Below, in pieces: positions 52,573 to 61,204 of a stretch of 64,000 nucleotides of DNA. The notes beneath the pieces are model-generated. The model was given only the letters and a program-made list of their open reading frames with translations, was not told the origin of the DNA and did no database searches. How positions within the stretch are numbered: position 1 is the stretch's first letter; the number at the start of each line of letters is the position of its first letter. Source of the stretch: JACJWR01 sp964474045 (GTDB taxonomy: Bacteria > Actinomycetota > Actinomycetes > S36-B12 > UBA10799). The stretch is taken from positions 86,904 through 150,903 of the forward strand of contig CAYYRC010000004.1 in the NCBI GenBank assembly GCA_964474045.1, written 5' to 3'. The position numbers were made by a program, and so were the translations under genes.

Positions 52573-53130
52573 GTGACCGAACAGCAGAACTACGTCGTCG
52601 TCGAGACCCGCGACGGTGTCGAGCGGCGCCACTACCCTCCGTGCGTCGTCGCGGAGGTGCGGATCGACGCACCCGCCGACAAAGCCGGCAACATCGCCTT
52701 CCGTCCGCTGGTGAACTACATCTCCGGCGCCAACCGGAGCACCCGGAAGCTGGCCATGACCGCACCGGTCCTGCAGGAGCCCGCCGGCCACAAGCTGGCC
52801 ATGACCGCACCGGTCCTGCAGGAGCGCGCAGGCGAGGGCTCTTGGGTGGTCTCCTTCGTCCTCCCTGGCGAGGGGGACTTGGCCGACTACCCCGAACCCA
52901 CCGACCCCGCCGTGTCGCTGCGGCAGGTCCCTGCCCACGACGCGGCCGCGGTCCGGTACTCGGGTCGCTGGACCACCGGCAACGTGGACAAGCACACCGC
53001 GGCCCTGCTCAGCACCGTCGCCGAGGCCGGTTGGAAGGTCGCCGGCAGCCCCCGGTGGGCTCGCTACGACCCGCCCTGGAAACCAGCCTTCGCACGGCGC
53101 AACGAGGTCATCGTGCCGCTGGAGCCGTGA
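52573..53130 (+). CDS. SOUL-family heme-binding protein
   Basis: A 185-residue SOUL/HBP-like protein: NYVVVETRDGVERRHYPPCVVAEV, shown in part, at the N-terminus, then two copies of KLAMTAPVLQE and YSGRWTTGNVDKHTAALL near the end, W-x-ARYDPPWKP and FARRNEVIVPLEP at the C-terminus. Bacterial members bind heme or tetrapyrroles; function is not settled. Start GTG 52573 avoids overlap with the divergent acyl-CoA dehydrogenase, but the frame is open further upstream to 52426. The duplicated motif is identical at the DNA level over 34 bases. Confidence 0.85.
   Translation: MTEQQNYVVVETRDGVERRHYPPCVVAEVRIDAPADKAGNIAFRPLVNYISGANRSTRKLAMTAPVLQEPAGHKLAMTAPVLQERAGEGSWVVSFVLPGEGDLADYPEPTDPAVSLRQVPAHDAAAVRYSGRWTTGNVDKHTAALLSTVAEAGWKVAGSPRWARYDPPWKPAFARRNEVIVPLEP
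52747..52825 (+). repeat. Perfect 34-bp direct repeat in the SOUL gene
   Basis: 52747-52780 and 52792-52825 are identical, 45 nt apart (15 codons). Both encode KLAMTAPVLQE. Many SOUL proteins have this motif twice, but exact DNA identity points to recent duplication or gene conversion. Confidence 0.9.
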
Positions 53131-53141
53131 GCAGGGCGTCG

Positions 53142-53654
53142 CTACCGATCGACGCTTTCGCGCAGCCTGTCGCCTTTCTCCCGAGCGGTCGCCTCGAGCG
53201 CCACCTGGAACTCGCCCATCCGCTCACGGAGCCGATCATCAGCTATCCCCAGCATGCGCACGGCAAGCAGTCCGGCGTTGCGGGCGTTGTCCACGGCCAC
53301 CGTCGCTACCGGCACTCCGGCAGGCATCTGCACAATCGACAGCAGCGAGTCCAGCCCATCAAGACGTGCCAGCGCCACCGGCACCCCCACCACGGGCAGC
53401 ACCGTCACCGCCGCCAGCATCCCGGGCAGGTGAGCCGCCCCGCCGGCCCCGGCGATGATGACGCGAAGGCCGCGGGCTTCGGCCTGGCGGCCGTAGTCGA
53501 TCATCGCCTGCGGCATCCGATGCGCCGACACGACGCCCACCTCAAAGGGAACCTCGAACTCGGCCAGCGCCTCGGCGGCCTTGGCCATCACCGGCCAGTC
53601 CGAGTCTGACCCCATGACGATGCCGACCAGCGGCGCGGCGGAAGCGTCAGCCAT
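53142..53654 (-). CDS. purE: N5-carboxyaminoimidazole ribonucleotide mutase
   Basis: Converts N5-CAIR to CAIR in purine synthesis, after PurK. The 170-residue class I PurE has VGIVMGSDSDWPVM, SAHRMPQAMIDY (catalytic His) and GAGGAAHLPGMLAA. ATG 53654 has GAGGG 9 nt upstream and overlaps the purK stop by 8 nt. It converges on the SOUL gene with 11 nt between stops. Confidence 0.96.
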   Translation of the reverse strand: MADASAAPLVGIVMGSDSDWPVMAKAAEALAEFEVPFEVGVVSAHRMPQAMIDYGRQAEARGLRVIIAGAGGAAHLPGMLAAVTVLPVVGVPVALARLDGLDSLLSIVQMPAGVPVATVAVDNARNAGLLAVRMLGIADDRLRERMGEFQVALEATAREKGDRLRESVDR

Positions 53655-54795
53655 CGATTGTTCCCTCGAAGAAGTCAGCCGCGTGCCTGGTCCGATCCAG
53701 CAGCACCTGCGGGTCGGCCCCCATGGCGGTGACATGCCCGACCTTCCGGCCCGGCCGCACCTGCTTGCCGTACAGGTGCACCTTCACCCCGGGGTCACGC
53801 GCCATCACGTGCAGAAACGCGCGGTGCAGGTCCTCGTGCTGGCCGCCGAGGATGTTGACCATGACCGCGCAGGGAAGCAGCGCGGCCGGCGAGCCCAGCG
53901 GCAGGTCGAGCACAGCGCGCAGGTGGTTCTCGAACTGCGAGGTGTCCGCGCCCTCGATGGTCCAGTGCCCGGTGTTGTGCGGCCGCATCGCGAGCTCGTT
54001 GACCAGCACCGCGTCACCGGTGTCGAAGAGCTCGACCGCCAGCATCCCCTCGACCCCGAGCGTCGCCGCGACGTCGAGCGCGACCCGCTGGGCCTGAGCG
54101 GACAGCTCCGCGGCGAGCCCGGGCGCCGGCGCCACGACCTCCTTGCAGATGCCCTCGACCTGCAGCGACTGCACAACGGGATAGGCGACGGCCTGGCCGT
54201 GCGGCGAGCGCGCCACCTGCGCGGACAGCTCGCGGACGAAGTCCACCTTCTCCTCCACCAACCAGCGCGACTCGGGGGCCAGCACAATGCTGGCCATTAC
54301 CTCCGCGGCCTCCGCCTTCGAACGCACCACCCACACGCCCTTGCCGTCGTAGCCGCCGCGGGAAACCTTCAGCACCACCGGCCAGGTACCGCTCTCGGCG
54401 AAGAGCTCGACGTCATCGGAGTCGGCCACTACTGCCCAGCGCGGATTGGGCAGGCCGGCGTACCCCAACGCCTCGCGCATGACGATCTTGTCTTGGGCAT
54501 GTACGAGCGCAGCTGGCCCAGGGCGCACGGGGATTCTCCGCTCGACGAGCTCGAGCAGATGGTCCGGGGGAACGTGCTCGTGGTCGAACGTCACCACATC
54601 ACAGCCCTCGGCGAAGGCGAGCAGGGCCTGCAGGTCGTCGTGCGCTCCGATCACGGTGTCGGGGATGACCTGGGCGGCCGGATCGTCCGGGGTCGCCGCG
54701 AGCACCCGCAGGTGCACGTCCAGGGCTTCCGCCGCCGGGGCGGTCATCCGAGCAAGTTGGCCGCCGCCCACGATGCCAACGATCGGCCTGGTCAT
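53647..54795 (-). CDS. purK: N5-carboxyaminoimidazole ribonucleotide synthetase
   Basis: ATP- and bicarbonate-dependent carboxylation of AIR. The 382-residue ATP-grasp enzyme begins IVGIVGGGQLARM; FDHEHVP, VLKVSRGGYDGKGVWVV (in part), ELSAQVARSPHG and NELAMRPHNTGHWTIEG are the family blocks. ATG 54795 with GGGAGG 8 nt upstream; 1 nt after the aldose epimerase stop, so it is at the end of a four-gene transcript starting with the acyl-CoA dehydrogenase at 56937. Confidence 0.95.
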   Translation of the reverse strand: MTRPIVGIVGGGQLARMTAPAAEALDVHLRVLAATPDDPAAQVIPDTVIGAHDDLQALLAFAEGCDVVTFDHEHVPPDHLLELVERRIPVRPGPAALVHAQDKIVMREALGYAGLPNPRWAVVADSDDVELFAESGTWPVVLKVSRGGYDGKGVWVVRSKAEAAEVMASIVLAPESRWLVEEKVDFVRELSAQVARSPHGQAVAYPVVQSLQVEGICKEVVAPAPGLAAELSAQAQRVALDVAATLGVEGMLAVELFDTGDAVLVNELAMRPHNTGHWTIEGADTSQFENHLRAVLDLPLGSPAALLPCAVMVNILGGQHEDLHRAFLHVMARDPGVKVHLYGKQVRPGRKVGHVTAMGADPQVLLDRTRHAADFFEGTIDG

Positions 54796-54796
54796 G

Positions 54797-55786
54797 TCAG
54801 AACCTCCCAGCGGTGATGGTGAACACGGCCTCATAAGGCTCGTTCGCCACGATGACGTCGAACTTTCCGCTGAACGGCGCAGTGGGCGCGGTCATCGGCT
54901 CGATCGCAACAACGTCCTCGGCGGCAGGCGCGAAGGCGACGCCGTACCCGTACCCGCGCGTGTACTCCAGCCCGACGCGCAGACCGCGGCCGTCCGCGCC
55001 CACGCCGCTGAGCTCGGCCCGGGCACCTGCGGGCACGCCGACGAACATGTCGTCGAGCACGTCGTCACCCAGCGGGCGCCTGCCGCCGGGCGGAGTTGTC
55101 CAGGCCCAGTCCACGACCTCGCCGGTGGGCATGTTGCGCGCGTCCAGGACGGCTCGGCGCTGGTATGGCAGGGACAGCTGCCACTCCGACCGCGGCACGC
55201 CGGGCAGGGTGAAGTACGGGTGCCAGCCGAAGGCGACGGGCACACCCGAGCCCGACAGCGGGGACACCATTGTGGTCACCGTCAGCTCATTGCCGCGCAG
55301 ACCCACCGAGATGTCGATCAGATGCGGGAACGGGAAGCCGTCGAACTCGGGGCAGTCGTGGTCGAACCGGAACTGGGCCGCCAGCCGCGCGGATTCCGCA
55401 TCCGCCGTGGCGTCCAGCACCTGCCACCCGGCCGCACCCGCGAGCAGGCCGTGGATCGCCGTCCCGAACTCGTCCCGATGTACCCCCGGAACGCCGGCCA
55501 CGGTGCACTCCTGGCCAGCGACCCGGTAGGTATCCGGTCCGAGCCGGTTGGCCCAGGGGGCCAGCAGCGGAATCCCGAAGGTCTTCGCAGCGGCGAGGTA
55601 GGCCGGCATCCCTCCGCGCAGCCCGAGGAGCTCCTCGCCGTCCAGCGTGAGGGCGCAGCCGACCATGCCGGCCCCCGGGACGAAAGAGGCCGCCATCCCC
55701 GAGGGGCTGGCCAACGTCACCGCGGCCAGGCCGCCCGAAGCCGGCACCGGACCGCTGCGGACGAAGTGGCCCACCGATGCCGTCAC
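54797..55786 (-). CDS. Aldose 1-epimerase family protein
   Basis: A 329-residue galactose-mutarotase-fold protein: GIPLLAPWANRLG, AIHGLLAGAAGWQV (His), AFGWHPYFTLPG (catalytic His) and VVAIEPMTAPTAPFS (Glu base). It interconverts sugar anomers; the sugar is unknown. GTG start overlaps the stop of the upstream acyl-CoA dehydrogenase (GTGA), an odd coupling for a sugar enzyme. Confidence 0.86.
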   Translation of the reverse strand: MTASVGHFVRSGPVPASGGLAAVTLASPSGMAASFVPGAGMVGCALTLDGEELLGLRGGMPAYLAAAKTFGIPLLAPWANRLGPDTYRVAGQECTVAGVPGVHRDEFGTAIHGLLAGAAGWQVLDATADAESARLAAQFRFDHDCPEFDGFPFPHLIDISVGLRGNELTVTTMVSPLSGSGVPVAFGWHPYFTLPGVPRSEWQLSLPYQRRAVLDARNMPTGEVVDWAWTTPPGGRRPLGDDVLDDMFVGVPAGARAELSGVGADGRGLRVGLEYTRGYGYGVAFAPAAEDVVAIEPMTAPTAPFSGKFDVIVANEPYEAVFTITAGRF

Positions 55787-56937
55787 AGCGGCAATCCCAG
55801 GCCGCGCGCGATGAGCATCTGCTGCACCTGCGTCGTGCCCTCGCCGATCTCCAGGATCTTGGCGTCGCGGTAGAACCGTCCCACCGGGTAGTCGATCATG
55901 AACCCAGCGCCTCCGAACACCTGCGTGGCAGCGCGCGCGTTGTCCATCGCCGCCTCGCTGGTGACCAACTTGGCGATGGCCGCCTCATGCTTGAACCCCT
56001 CGCCCCGCTGCAGGCGGCCGGCGGCATCACGCCACACCAGGCGCGCCACGTGGGCGCGGGCCTCCATGTCCGCGATGAGGAAGGCAAGACCCTGGTTGGC
56101 TCCGATCGGCCGCCCGAACGCCTCGCGCTCGCTGGCGTAGGCCACCGACTCGTCCACGCACCCCTGCGCCAGGCCGGCGCCGAGCGCGGCGATAGCGATC
56201 CTGCCCTCGTCCAGAATCCGCAGGAACTGCGCGTAGCCGCGGCCACGCTCCCCCACCAGGTTCGCAGCGGGCACGCGGACGTCGGCGAATCCCAGTTCAT
56301 GGGTGTCGGAGGCGTCCCAGCCGACTTTGCGGTAGGGCGGCGCGACCGACAGGCCGGGCGTGCCGGCGGGCACGAGGATGGCCGAGATCTCCTTGCCCCC
56401 GTCCGCCGTGCGGCCGGTCACCGCCGTGACGATGACGAAACCTGTGATGTCCGTGCCGGAGTTGGTGATGAACGCCTTCGAACCGTTGATCACCCATTCA
56501 TCACCGTCGAGAACGGCAGTGGTGCTCGTGCCGCCGGCGTCGGAGCCGGCACCCGGCTCGGTCAGGCCGAAGGCCCCGAGCACCTCGCCCGCCGCCAGCC
56601 TCGGCAACCACTCGCGCTTGAGCTCCTCGGAGCCGAACCGGTAGATCGGCATCGCCCCCAGGGACACTCCCGCCTCCAGCGTGATCGCGATGGAGGAGTC
56701 GACTTTCGCCAGCTCCTCGATCGCCACGCACAGCGCGATGTAGTCCCCGCCCATGCCCCCGTACTCCTCCGGGAAGGGCAGGCCGAACAGCCCCATCTCG
56801 GCCATGCGCGCCACGAGCGGCAGCGGGAACTCGCCGCGGGCGTAGTAGTCGCCGATCACCGGGGCAACTTCGTTCACGGCGAACTCGTGGACGCTCTGGC
56901 GCAAGGCCTCGAGCTCGTCGGAAAGCCGCAGGTCCAT
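55783..56937 (-). CDS. Acyl-CoA dehydrogenase, second copy
   Basis: A 384-residue FAD enzyme: LPFPEEYGGMGGDYIA, FGLTEPGAGSDAGG, FITNSG, SEREAFGRPIGANQGLAF and the catalytic base E366 in LEIGEGTTQVQQM. It is distinct from the FadE25-like protein at 51299. ATG 56937 has GAGGAG 8 nt upstream. It leads the transcript with aldose epimerase, purK and purE and diverges from the GtrA gene. Confidence 0.9.
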   Translation of the reverse strand: MDLRLSDELEALRQSVHEFAVNEVAPVIGDYYARGEFPLPLVARMAEMGLFGLPFPEEYGGMGGDYIALCVAIEELAKVDSSIAITLEAGVSLGAMPIYRFGSEELKREWLPRLAAGEVLGAFGLTEPGAGSDAGGTSTTAVLDGDEWVINGSKAFITNSGTDITGFVIVTAVTGRTADGGKEISAILVPAGTPGLSVAPPYRKVGWDASDTHELGFADVRVPAANLVGERGRGYAQFLRILDEGRIAIAALGAGLAQGCVDESVAYASEREAFGRPIGANQGLAFLIADMEARAHVARLVWRDAAGRLQRGEGFKHEAAIAKLVTSEAAMDNARAATQVFGGAGFMIDYPVGRFYRDAKILEIGEGTTQVQQMLIARGLGLPL

Positions 56938-57033
56938 CAGATGCACTCCTCGTCCTGGACTGGGGGTCAGCACAGCATGTGTTGGTGACGGGACTCACGC
57001 GCTCGGCCCTGTCTGAACGCACCCTGTGACGGG

Positions 57034-57039
57034 TACTCT
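57034..57039 (+). promoter_or_regulatory. -10 box (TACTCT) of a probable leaderless promoter
   Basis: TACTCT ends 6 nt before the GTG at 57046 of the GtrA gene; no ribosome-binding site is present. Confidence 0.5.
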
Positions 57040-57045
57040 AGACGC

Positions 57046-57582
57046 GTGACAGCAACGACGGAGGCGCCCACCGGCACCGAGGCGCTCCCTGCGAAGCAAG
57101 GCTTCGTGCGCAACCTCTACGACCGGGTGGGTGGCCTGGTCCACGAGATCGCCAAATTCGGCATCGTCGGGCTCAGCGCCCTGGTCGTGGACATTGGACT
57201 CTTCAACCTGCTGCTCTACGTCGGGCCGCTGCAGGGCAAGCCCTTGACCGCGAAGATCATCTCGGTGGCGGCCGCGACCACCTGCGCCTACTTCGGCAAC
57301 CGCTTCTGGACCTTCCGGCACCGTGCCCGCACCTCGTTCACGCGCGAGTACCTGCTGTTCTTCGGCCTCAACGGCATCGCCATGCTCATCGCCGTCGGCT
57401 GCCTGTGGATCAGCCACTACGCGCTGGGCTTCGACAGCGCCCTGGCCGACAACATCTCGGCCAACGTGATCGGCCTCGCGCTCGGCACGCTGTTCCGCTT
57501 CTGGTCCTACCGCAAGTTCGTCTTCCCCGAGGTCGAGGATGAGGACGAGCGCCGTCGACTGATGGCGACCGTCGAGATCTGA
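57046..57582 (+). CDS. GtrA-family membrane protein
   Basis: A 178-residue protein with four transmembrane helices (EIAKFGIVGLSALVVDIGLF, TCAYFGNRFWTFR, LLFFGLNGIAMLIAVGCLW, GTLFRFWSYRKFVF). GtrA-like proteins help flip polyprenyl-linked sugars or act with GT2 enzymes; Rv3277 holds this place in M. tuberculosis. It converges with the histidine kinase, 6 nt between stops. Confidence 0.88.
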   Translation: MTATTEAPTGTEALPAKQGFVRNLYDRVGGLVHEIAKFGIVGLSALVVDIGLFNLLLYVGPLQGKPLTAKIISVAAATTCAYFGNRFWTFRHRARTSFTREYLLFFGLNGIAMLIAVGCLWISHYALGFDSALADNISANVIGLALGTLFRFWSYRKFVFPEVEDEDERRRLMATVEI

Positions 57583-57588
57583 TTCCGG

Positions 57589-58869
57589 TCAGACCGGCCC
57601 AGCCGTGCTGCCCTCGGCCGTCGTCGCCGGCGCGGACTGCCCTCGGTAGAGCGGCAGATAGACCGTGAACGTCGGCGGTTTCCGCGACGTCAGCGCGATA
57701 TCTCCGTCGTCTGCCGCCACCAGCGTCCTGGCCAGCGCCAGGCCCAGACCGGTCCCGCTCACCGAGACTCCGCGCTCGAACGGGTCCTGGCCATCCTTGA
57801 GCTTGAACACTCCACGCGTATCGACCACCTCGACCACCGCCGAGTCCCCCGACTCCCGAAGCCGCACCAGCACATCGCCGCGGCCATGGATCAGGCAGTT
57901 CTCGATGAGCGTGGCGAGCACCTGGCTCTCGCCGGCGCGGCTGGCCCACGCCACCACCGTCCCACTGGCCTGCAGCGTGATGCGCCGGCGCCGGATGGCG
58001 AAGGCGGGATACCACTCGACCATCTGCTCGGACACCACCGCGCTCAGGTCCAGCGGCTCCTGCTCGGTCACGACACCTTCCCGCCGGCCCTTCACCAGCT
58101 GGTTGATGACGTCCGTGAGGCGCTCGATCTGCACCACGCCGACCGCTGCCTCCGCCTTCGCCTCGGCCAGGTCGTCGGTCGCGATGATCTCCTCCAGCCG
58201 GAGCGACAGCGCCGTCAGCGGCGTGCGGACCTGGTGGCTCATCTCGCGCGAGGTCCGGCGCTCGGCCTCCAGCACGTCGCGCACCGTCGCGCCGCGGTCG
58301 TCCAGCACGCGCGCGATGCGGTCGATCTCATCGATCCCGGTCGGCTTGGCCTTTCGTGTGGCCACCCCTGAGCCGATCGTCTCGGCATGGGCGGCAAGGT
58401 CGCCCAGCGGCCGGTTGACCCGCCTGGACTCACGGTCCGCCACGCGATAGGCCACTGCCAGCGCGATGCCCGAGACCACCACGATGACGAGGGCCACCAC
58501 GCCGATGGTCAGGTAGGACTCCGCCTGGCTGGTCGACGCCGTGGCGGTGACCTGCCCCAACGGGTCAGTCCGGGTGGCGACGAACTGCGGCCCCGTGGAC
58601 TCGGCCTCGTTCGCCACCTTCGTGCCGTCCGAGAGCGTCACCGTCACCTGGTCGTGGCCCGCGATCGAGTCCAGGTACTCGGGCGTGACCTCAATGTTGC
58701 TGGCCTGCCGATAGGCGACGGCGACCACCACGCGGGAGGCGAGGGTGTCCACCTGCTCCTGGTAGATGCGCCGGATGAAGTACGCCGCGATCGAGCCCAG
58801 GACGATGGCGAGCAGCAGCACCGTGATGACGGCGACGCGCAGGGTTGCCGATAGGAACCTTTGGTACAC
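57589..58869 (-). CDS. Sensor histidine kinase
   Basis: A 426-residue kinase: TM1 at about 10-33, a short outer domain of about 85 residues (SIAGHDQVTVTLSDGT), TM2 at about 119-142, HAMP at 143-195, phosphoacceptor H212 in EMSHQVRTPLTALSL, and an ATP-binding domain in which the N box reads LIENCLIHGRGD rather than the usual N..NA; the G box SVSGTGLGLALARTL is intact. The changed N box is worth noting but the Asn is present. It follows its response regulator by 9 nt. Confidence 0.9.
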   Translation of the reverse strand: MYQRFLSATLRVAVITVLLLAIVLGSIAAYFIRRIYQEQVDTLASRVVVAVAYRQASNIEVTPEYLDSIAGHDQVTVTLSDGTKVANEAESTGPQFVATRTDPLGQVTATASTSQAESYLTIGVVALVIVVVSGIALAVAYRVADRESRRVNRPLGDLAAHAETIGSGVATRKAKPTGIDEIDRIARVLDDRGATVRDVLEAERRTSREMSHQVRTPLTALSLRLEEIIATDDLAEAKAEAAVGVVQIERLTDVINQLVKGRREGVVTEQEPLDLSAVVSEQMVEWYPAFAIRRRRITLQASGTVVAWASRAGESQVLATLIENCLIHGRGDVLVRLRESGDSAVVEVVDTRGVFKLKDGQDPFERGVSVSGTGLGLALARTLVAADDGDIALTSRKPPTFTVYLPLYRGQSAPATTAEGSTAGPV

Positions 58870-58878
58870 GCCCGCAGC

Positions 58879-59571
58879 CTACGAGGCGTTGGCGCTCGGC
58901 TCGTCCTCCAGCCGGAAGCCGACGCCGCGCACCGTGCCGATCGTGGGTTCGCGGCCCTGGCCCACGTCGGCCAGCTTGCGGCGCAGCCCGGACACGTGCA
59001 TGTCGAGCGTCTTGGACCCGCCATACCACTCGCCGCGCCAGATCTCCTTCATGATCTGCTCGCGGCTCATCACGCGGCCGACGTTCTGGCTCAACAGCAG
59101 CAGGACGTCGTACTCCTTGGGCGTCAGATTGACCTCGTCGTCACCGATGCGCACGCGCCGGGCCGCCGACTCGATCACCAACTCCCCCACCCGGATGGTC
59201 GCGGGGCTCGAGCCCCGCCGGACCAGCGCACGCACCCGGGCGAGCAGCACGTCGGTGCGGAAGGGCTTGGCCATGTAGTCGTCCGCGCCAGCGTCCAGGC
59301 CGACGACGAAGTCCAGGTCCGACGTCCGCGCGGTCACCACGATGATGGGCAGTTTGGACCCCTGCTCGCGCAGCGAGCGGATCACCTCCAGGCCGTCGAG
59401 GCCCGGCAGGCCCAGATCCAACACCAGCAGATCGCCCACACCAGCCGACGCCACCTCCAGCGCACTGGTGCCTGTGGCGACCACGGCCACCTCGTGACCA
59501 TCGCGACGCAGCGCCTTTGCCACCGCCTCGCTGATCGCCTCGTCGTCCTCGGCCAGGATCACTCTTGCCAT
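58879..59571 (-). CDS. Two-component response regulator, OmpR family
   Basis: A 230-residue regulator: VILAEDDEAI (acid pocket), phosphoacceptor D52 in LVLDLGLPG, VVTAR, and K in MAKPFRTDV. Winged-helix domain from about 130 (NLTPKEYDVLLLLSQNVG, LDMHVSGLRRKL, IGTVRGVGFRL). ATG 59571 has TACAGT 7 nt upstream and no ribosome-binding site, so it is probably leaderless. Partner of the kinase that follows. Target genes unknown. Confidence 0.92.
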   Translation of the reverse strand: MARVILAEDDEAISEAVAKALRRDGHEVAVVATGTSALEVASAGVGDLLVLDLGLPGLDGLEVIRSLREQGSKLPIIVVTARTSDLDFVVGLDAGADDYMAKPFRTDVLLARVRALVRRGSSPATIRVGELVIESAARRVRIGDDEVNLTPKEYDVLLLLSQNVGRVMSREQIMKEIWRGEWYGGSKTLDMHVSGLRRKLADVGQGREPTIGTVRGVGFRLEDEPSANAS

Positions 59572-59578
59572 GGCCACC

Positions 59579-59584
59579 ACTGTA
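59579..59584 (-). promoter_or_regulatory. -10 box (TACAGT) of a probable leaderless promoter
   Basis: On the minus strand TACAGT ends 7 nt before the ATG of the response regulator at 59571. Confidence 0.45.
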
Positions 59585-59627
59585 GGCGTGCCCCCGAGGC
59601 GTCGCTTTGTGGCGCCGCAGATGCCGG

Positions 59628-61151
59628 TCAGACCGGGGTGACTCCGTGGCGTCGGCGGGCGAAGGCCCGGTCCTTGCCGGCCGCGGCTGCCAGCCGGGCG
59701 ACGAGTTCGCCGCGCAACTCCTCTGGCTCGACGATGGCGTCCACCACGAGCTCGGCCGCCAGGTGGACGATGTCGATGTCCTGCTCGTACTCCTCGCGCC
59801 TGTCCACCACGAACTGCTCGCGCTCCGCGGCGTCTTCGATAGCCGCGATCTTGTTGGCGTAGACGGCGTTGACTGCCGCCTCGGCGCCCATCACCGCGAT
59901 CTTGGCAGTGGGTAGGGCGATGGTTGCGTCAGGTGCGAAGCCGGGCCCAGCCATGGCGTAGAGACCCGCCCCATAGGCCTTGCGGATCACCACGCAGAAC
60001 TTCGGCACGGTCGCCTCGGACACCGCAGTGATCATCTTGGCGCCGTGGCGGATGATGCCCGCGCGCTCAACCGCCGTTCCCACCATGAACCCCGGCACGT
60101 CGGCGAGGAAGATCAGCGGGATGTTGAAGGCATCGCACAGCGAGATGAAGCGCGTGGCCTTGTCCGCGGAGTCCACGAAAAGCACGCCGCCCTTGAACAT
60201 CGAGTTGTTGCCGACGATGCCCACGACCCGGCCGTCCAGCCGTCCGAAGCCCACCAGGACCTCCTTGGCCCACAGCGCGTGAACCTCGAAGAAGCTGCCC
60301 TCGTCCACCAGCCCGCGGACGTAGCGGCGCATGTCGAACGCCTGCCGCTCGCTGACCGGCACCAGCGAGCGCAGCTCGATGCCCGCTGGATCGCGCGGCT
60401 CGGCCACGGGAGGCTCGCCGCGGAAGTTCTCCGGCAGATACGACAGGTAGGCAGCAACCGCGTCCAGCGCCTCGTGCTCGGTCTTGACCAGCTTGTGGCC
60501 GACGCCGCTGACGGTGCAGTGCACCTTGGCGCCGCCCATCTCCTCCAGGGTGGTCTTCTCGCCGGTGACCATCTCGACCATGCGGTCCGAGCCCAGATAC
60601 ATGCTGGCGTTGCCCTCGACCATGATCACGATGTCGCAGAAGGCGGGGATGTAGGCGCCGCCGGCCGCGCTCGGCCCGAACAGCGCGCAAACCTGCGGGA
60701 TCGAACCGGAGGCCTTGACCTGGTTGTAGAAGATGCCCCCGGCGCCGCGGCGGCCGGGGAAGAGGTCCACCTGGTCGGTGATCCGCGCGCCTGCTGAGTC
60801 CACCAGCCAAACCATCGGCACGCCGGTCAGATAGGCCCGCTCGATGATCCGGATGATCTTCTCCACGGTGCGCGCACCCCAGGAACCCGCCTTCACAGTG
60901 GAGTCGTTGGCCATCAGACACACCTGCCGCCCGCCGATCCGGGCCGAGCCGGTCACGACGCCATCGGCGGGCAGCCCGTCGGCCAGAGCATTGGCCAGCT
61001 GTCCGTCCTCGACGAAGGAACCGGCATCCACCAGGTAGTCGATCCGCTCCCGGGCGAAGAGCTTGCCCTTGGCGGCGTTCGCCTGGTGGTACTTGGGCGC
61101 CCCGCCCGCCAGTGCGCGCTCGCGGGCCTCGTGGTGGATGTCGATGGTCAC
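59628..61151 (-). CDS. Acyl-CoA carboxylase, carboxyltransferase (beta) subunit
   Basis: Transfers the carboxyl group from biotin to an acyl-CoA. The 507-residue protein shows both crotonase-like halves: FARERIDYLVDAGSF, GPSAAGGAYIPAF (first oxyanion region), VGNNSMFKGGVLFVDSADKA (part), FLADVPGFMVGTAVE and RKAYGAGLYAM (second). It differs from the AccD5-type gene starting at 63865 and lacks a linked biotin-carrier subunit here; acyl specificity (acetyl, propionyl, methylcrotonyl, geranyl) is open. GTG 61151 has GGAG 7 nt upstream. Confidence 0.88.
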   Translation of the reverse strand: MTIDIHHEARERALAGGAPKYHQANAAKGKLFARERIDYLVDAGSFVEDGQLANALADGLPADGVVTGSARIGGRQVCLMANDSTVKAGSWGARTVEKIIRIIERAYLTGVPMVWLVDSAGARITDQVDLFPGRRGAGGIFYNQVKASGSIPQVCALFGPSAAGGAYIPAFCDIVIMVEGNASMYLGSDRMVEMVTGEKTTLEEMGGAKVHCTVSGVGHKLVKTEHEALDAVAAYLSYLPENFRGEPPVAEPRDPAGIELRSLVPVSERQAFDMRRYVRGLVDEGSFFEVHALWAKEVLVGFGRLDGRVVGIVGNNSMFKGGVLFVDSADKATRFISLCDAFNIPLIFLADVPGFMVGTAVERAGIIRHGAKMITAVSEATVPKFCVVIRKAYGAGLYAMAGPGFAPDATIALPTAKIAVMGAEAAVNAVYANKIAAIEDAAEREQFVVDRREEYEQDIDIVHLAAELVVDAIVEPEELRGELVARLAAAAGKDRAFARRRHGVTPV

Positions 61152-61204
61152 AGCAGCTCCAGCGGGGTTGGCGCGATCGGCGCGGTCGGAGGGATGCCGC
61201 GAGA

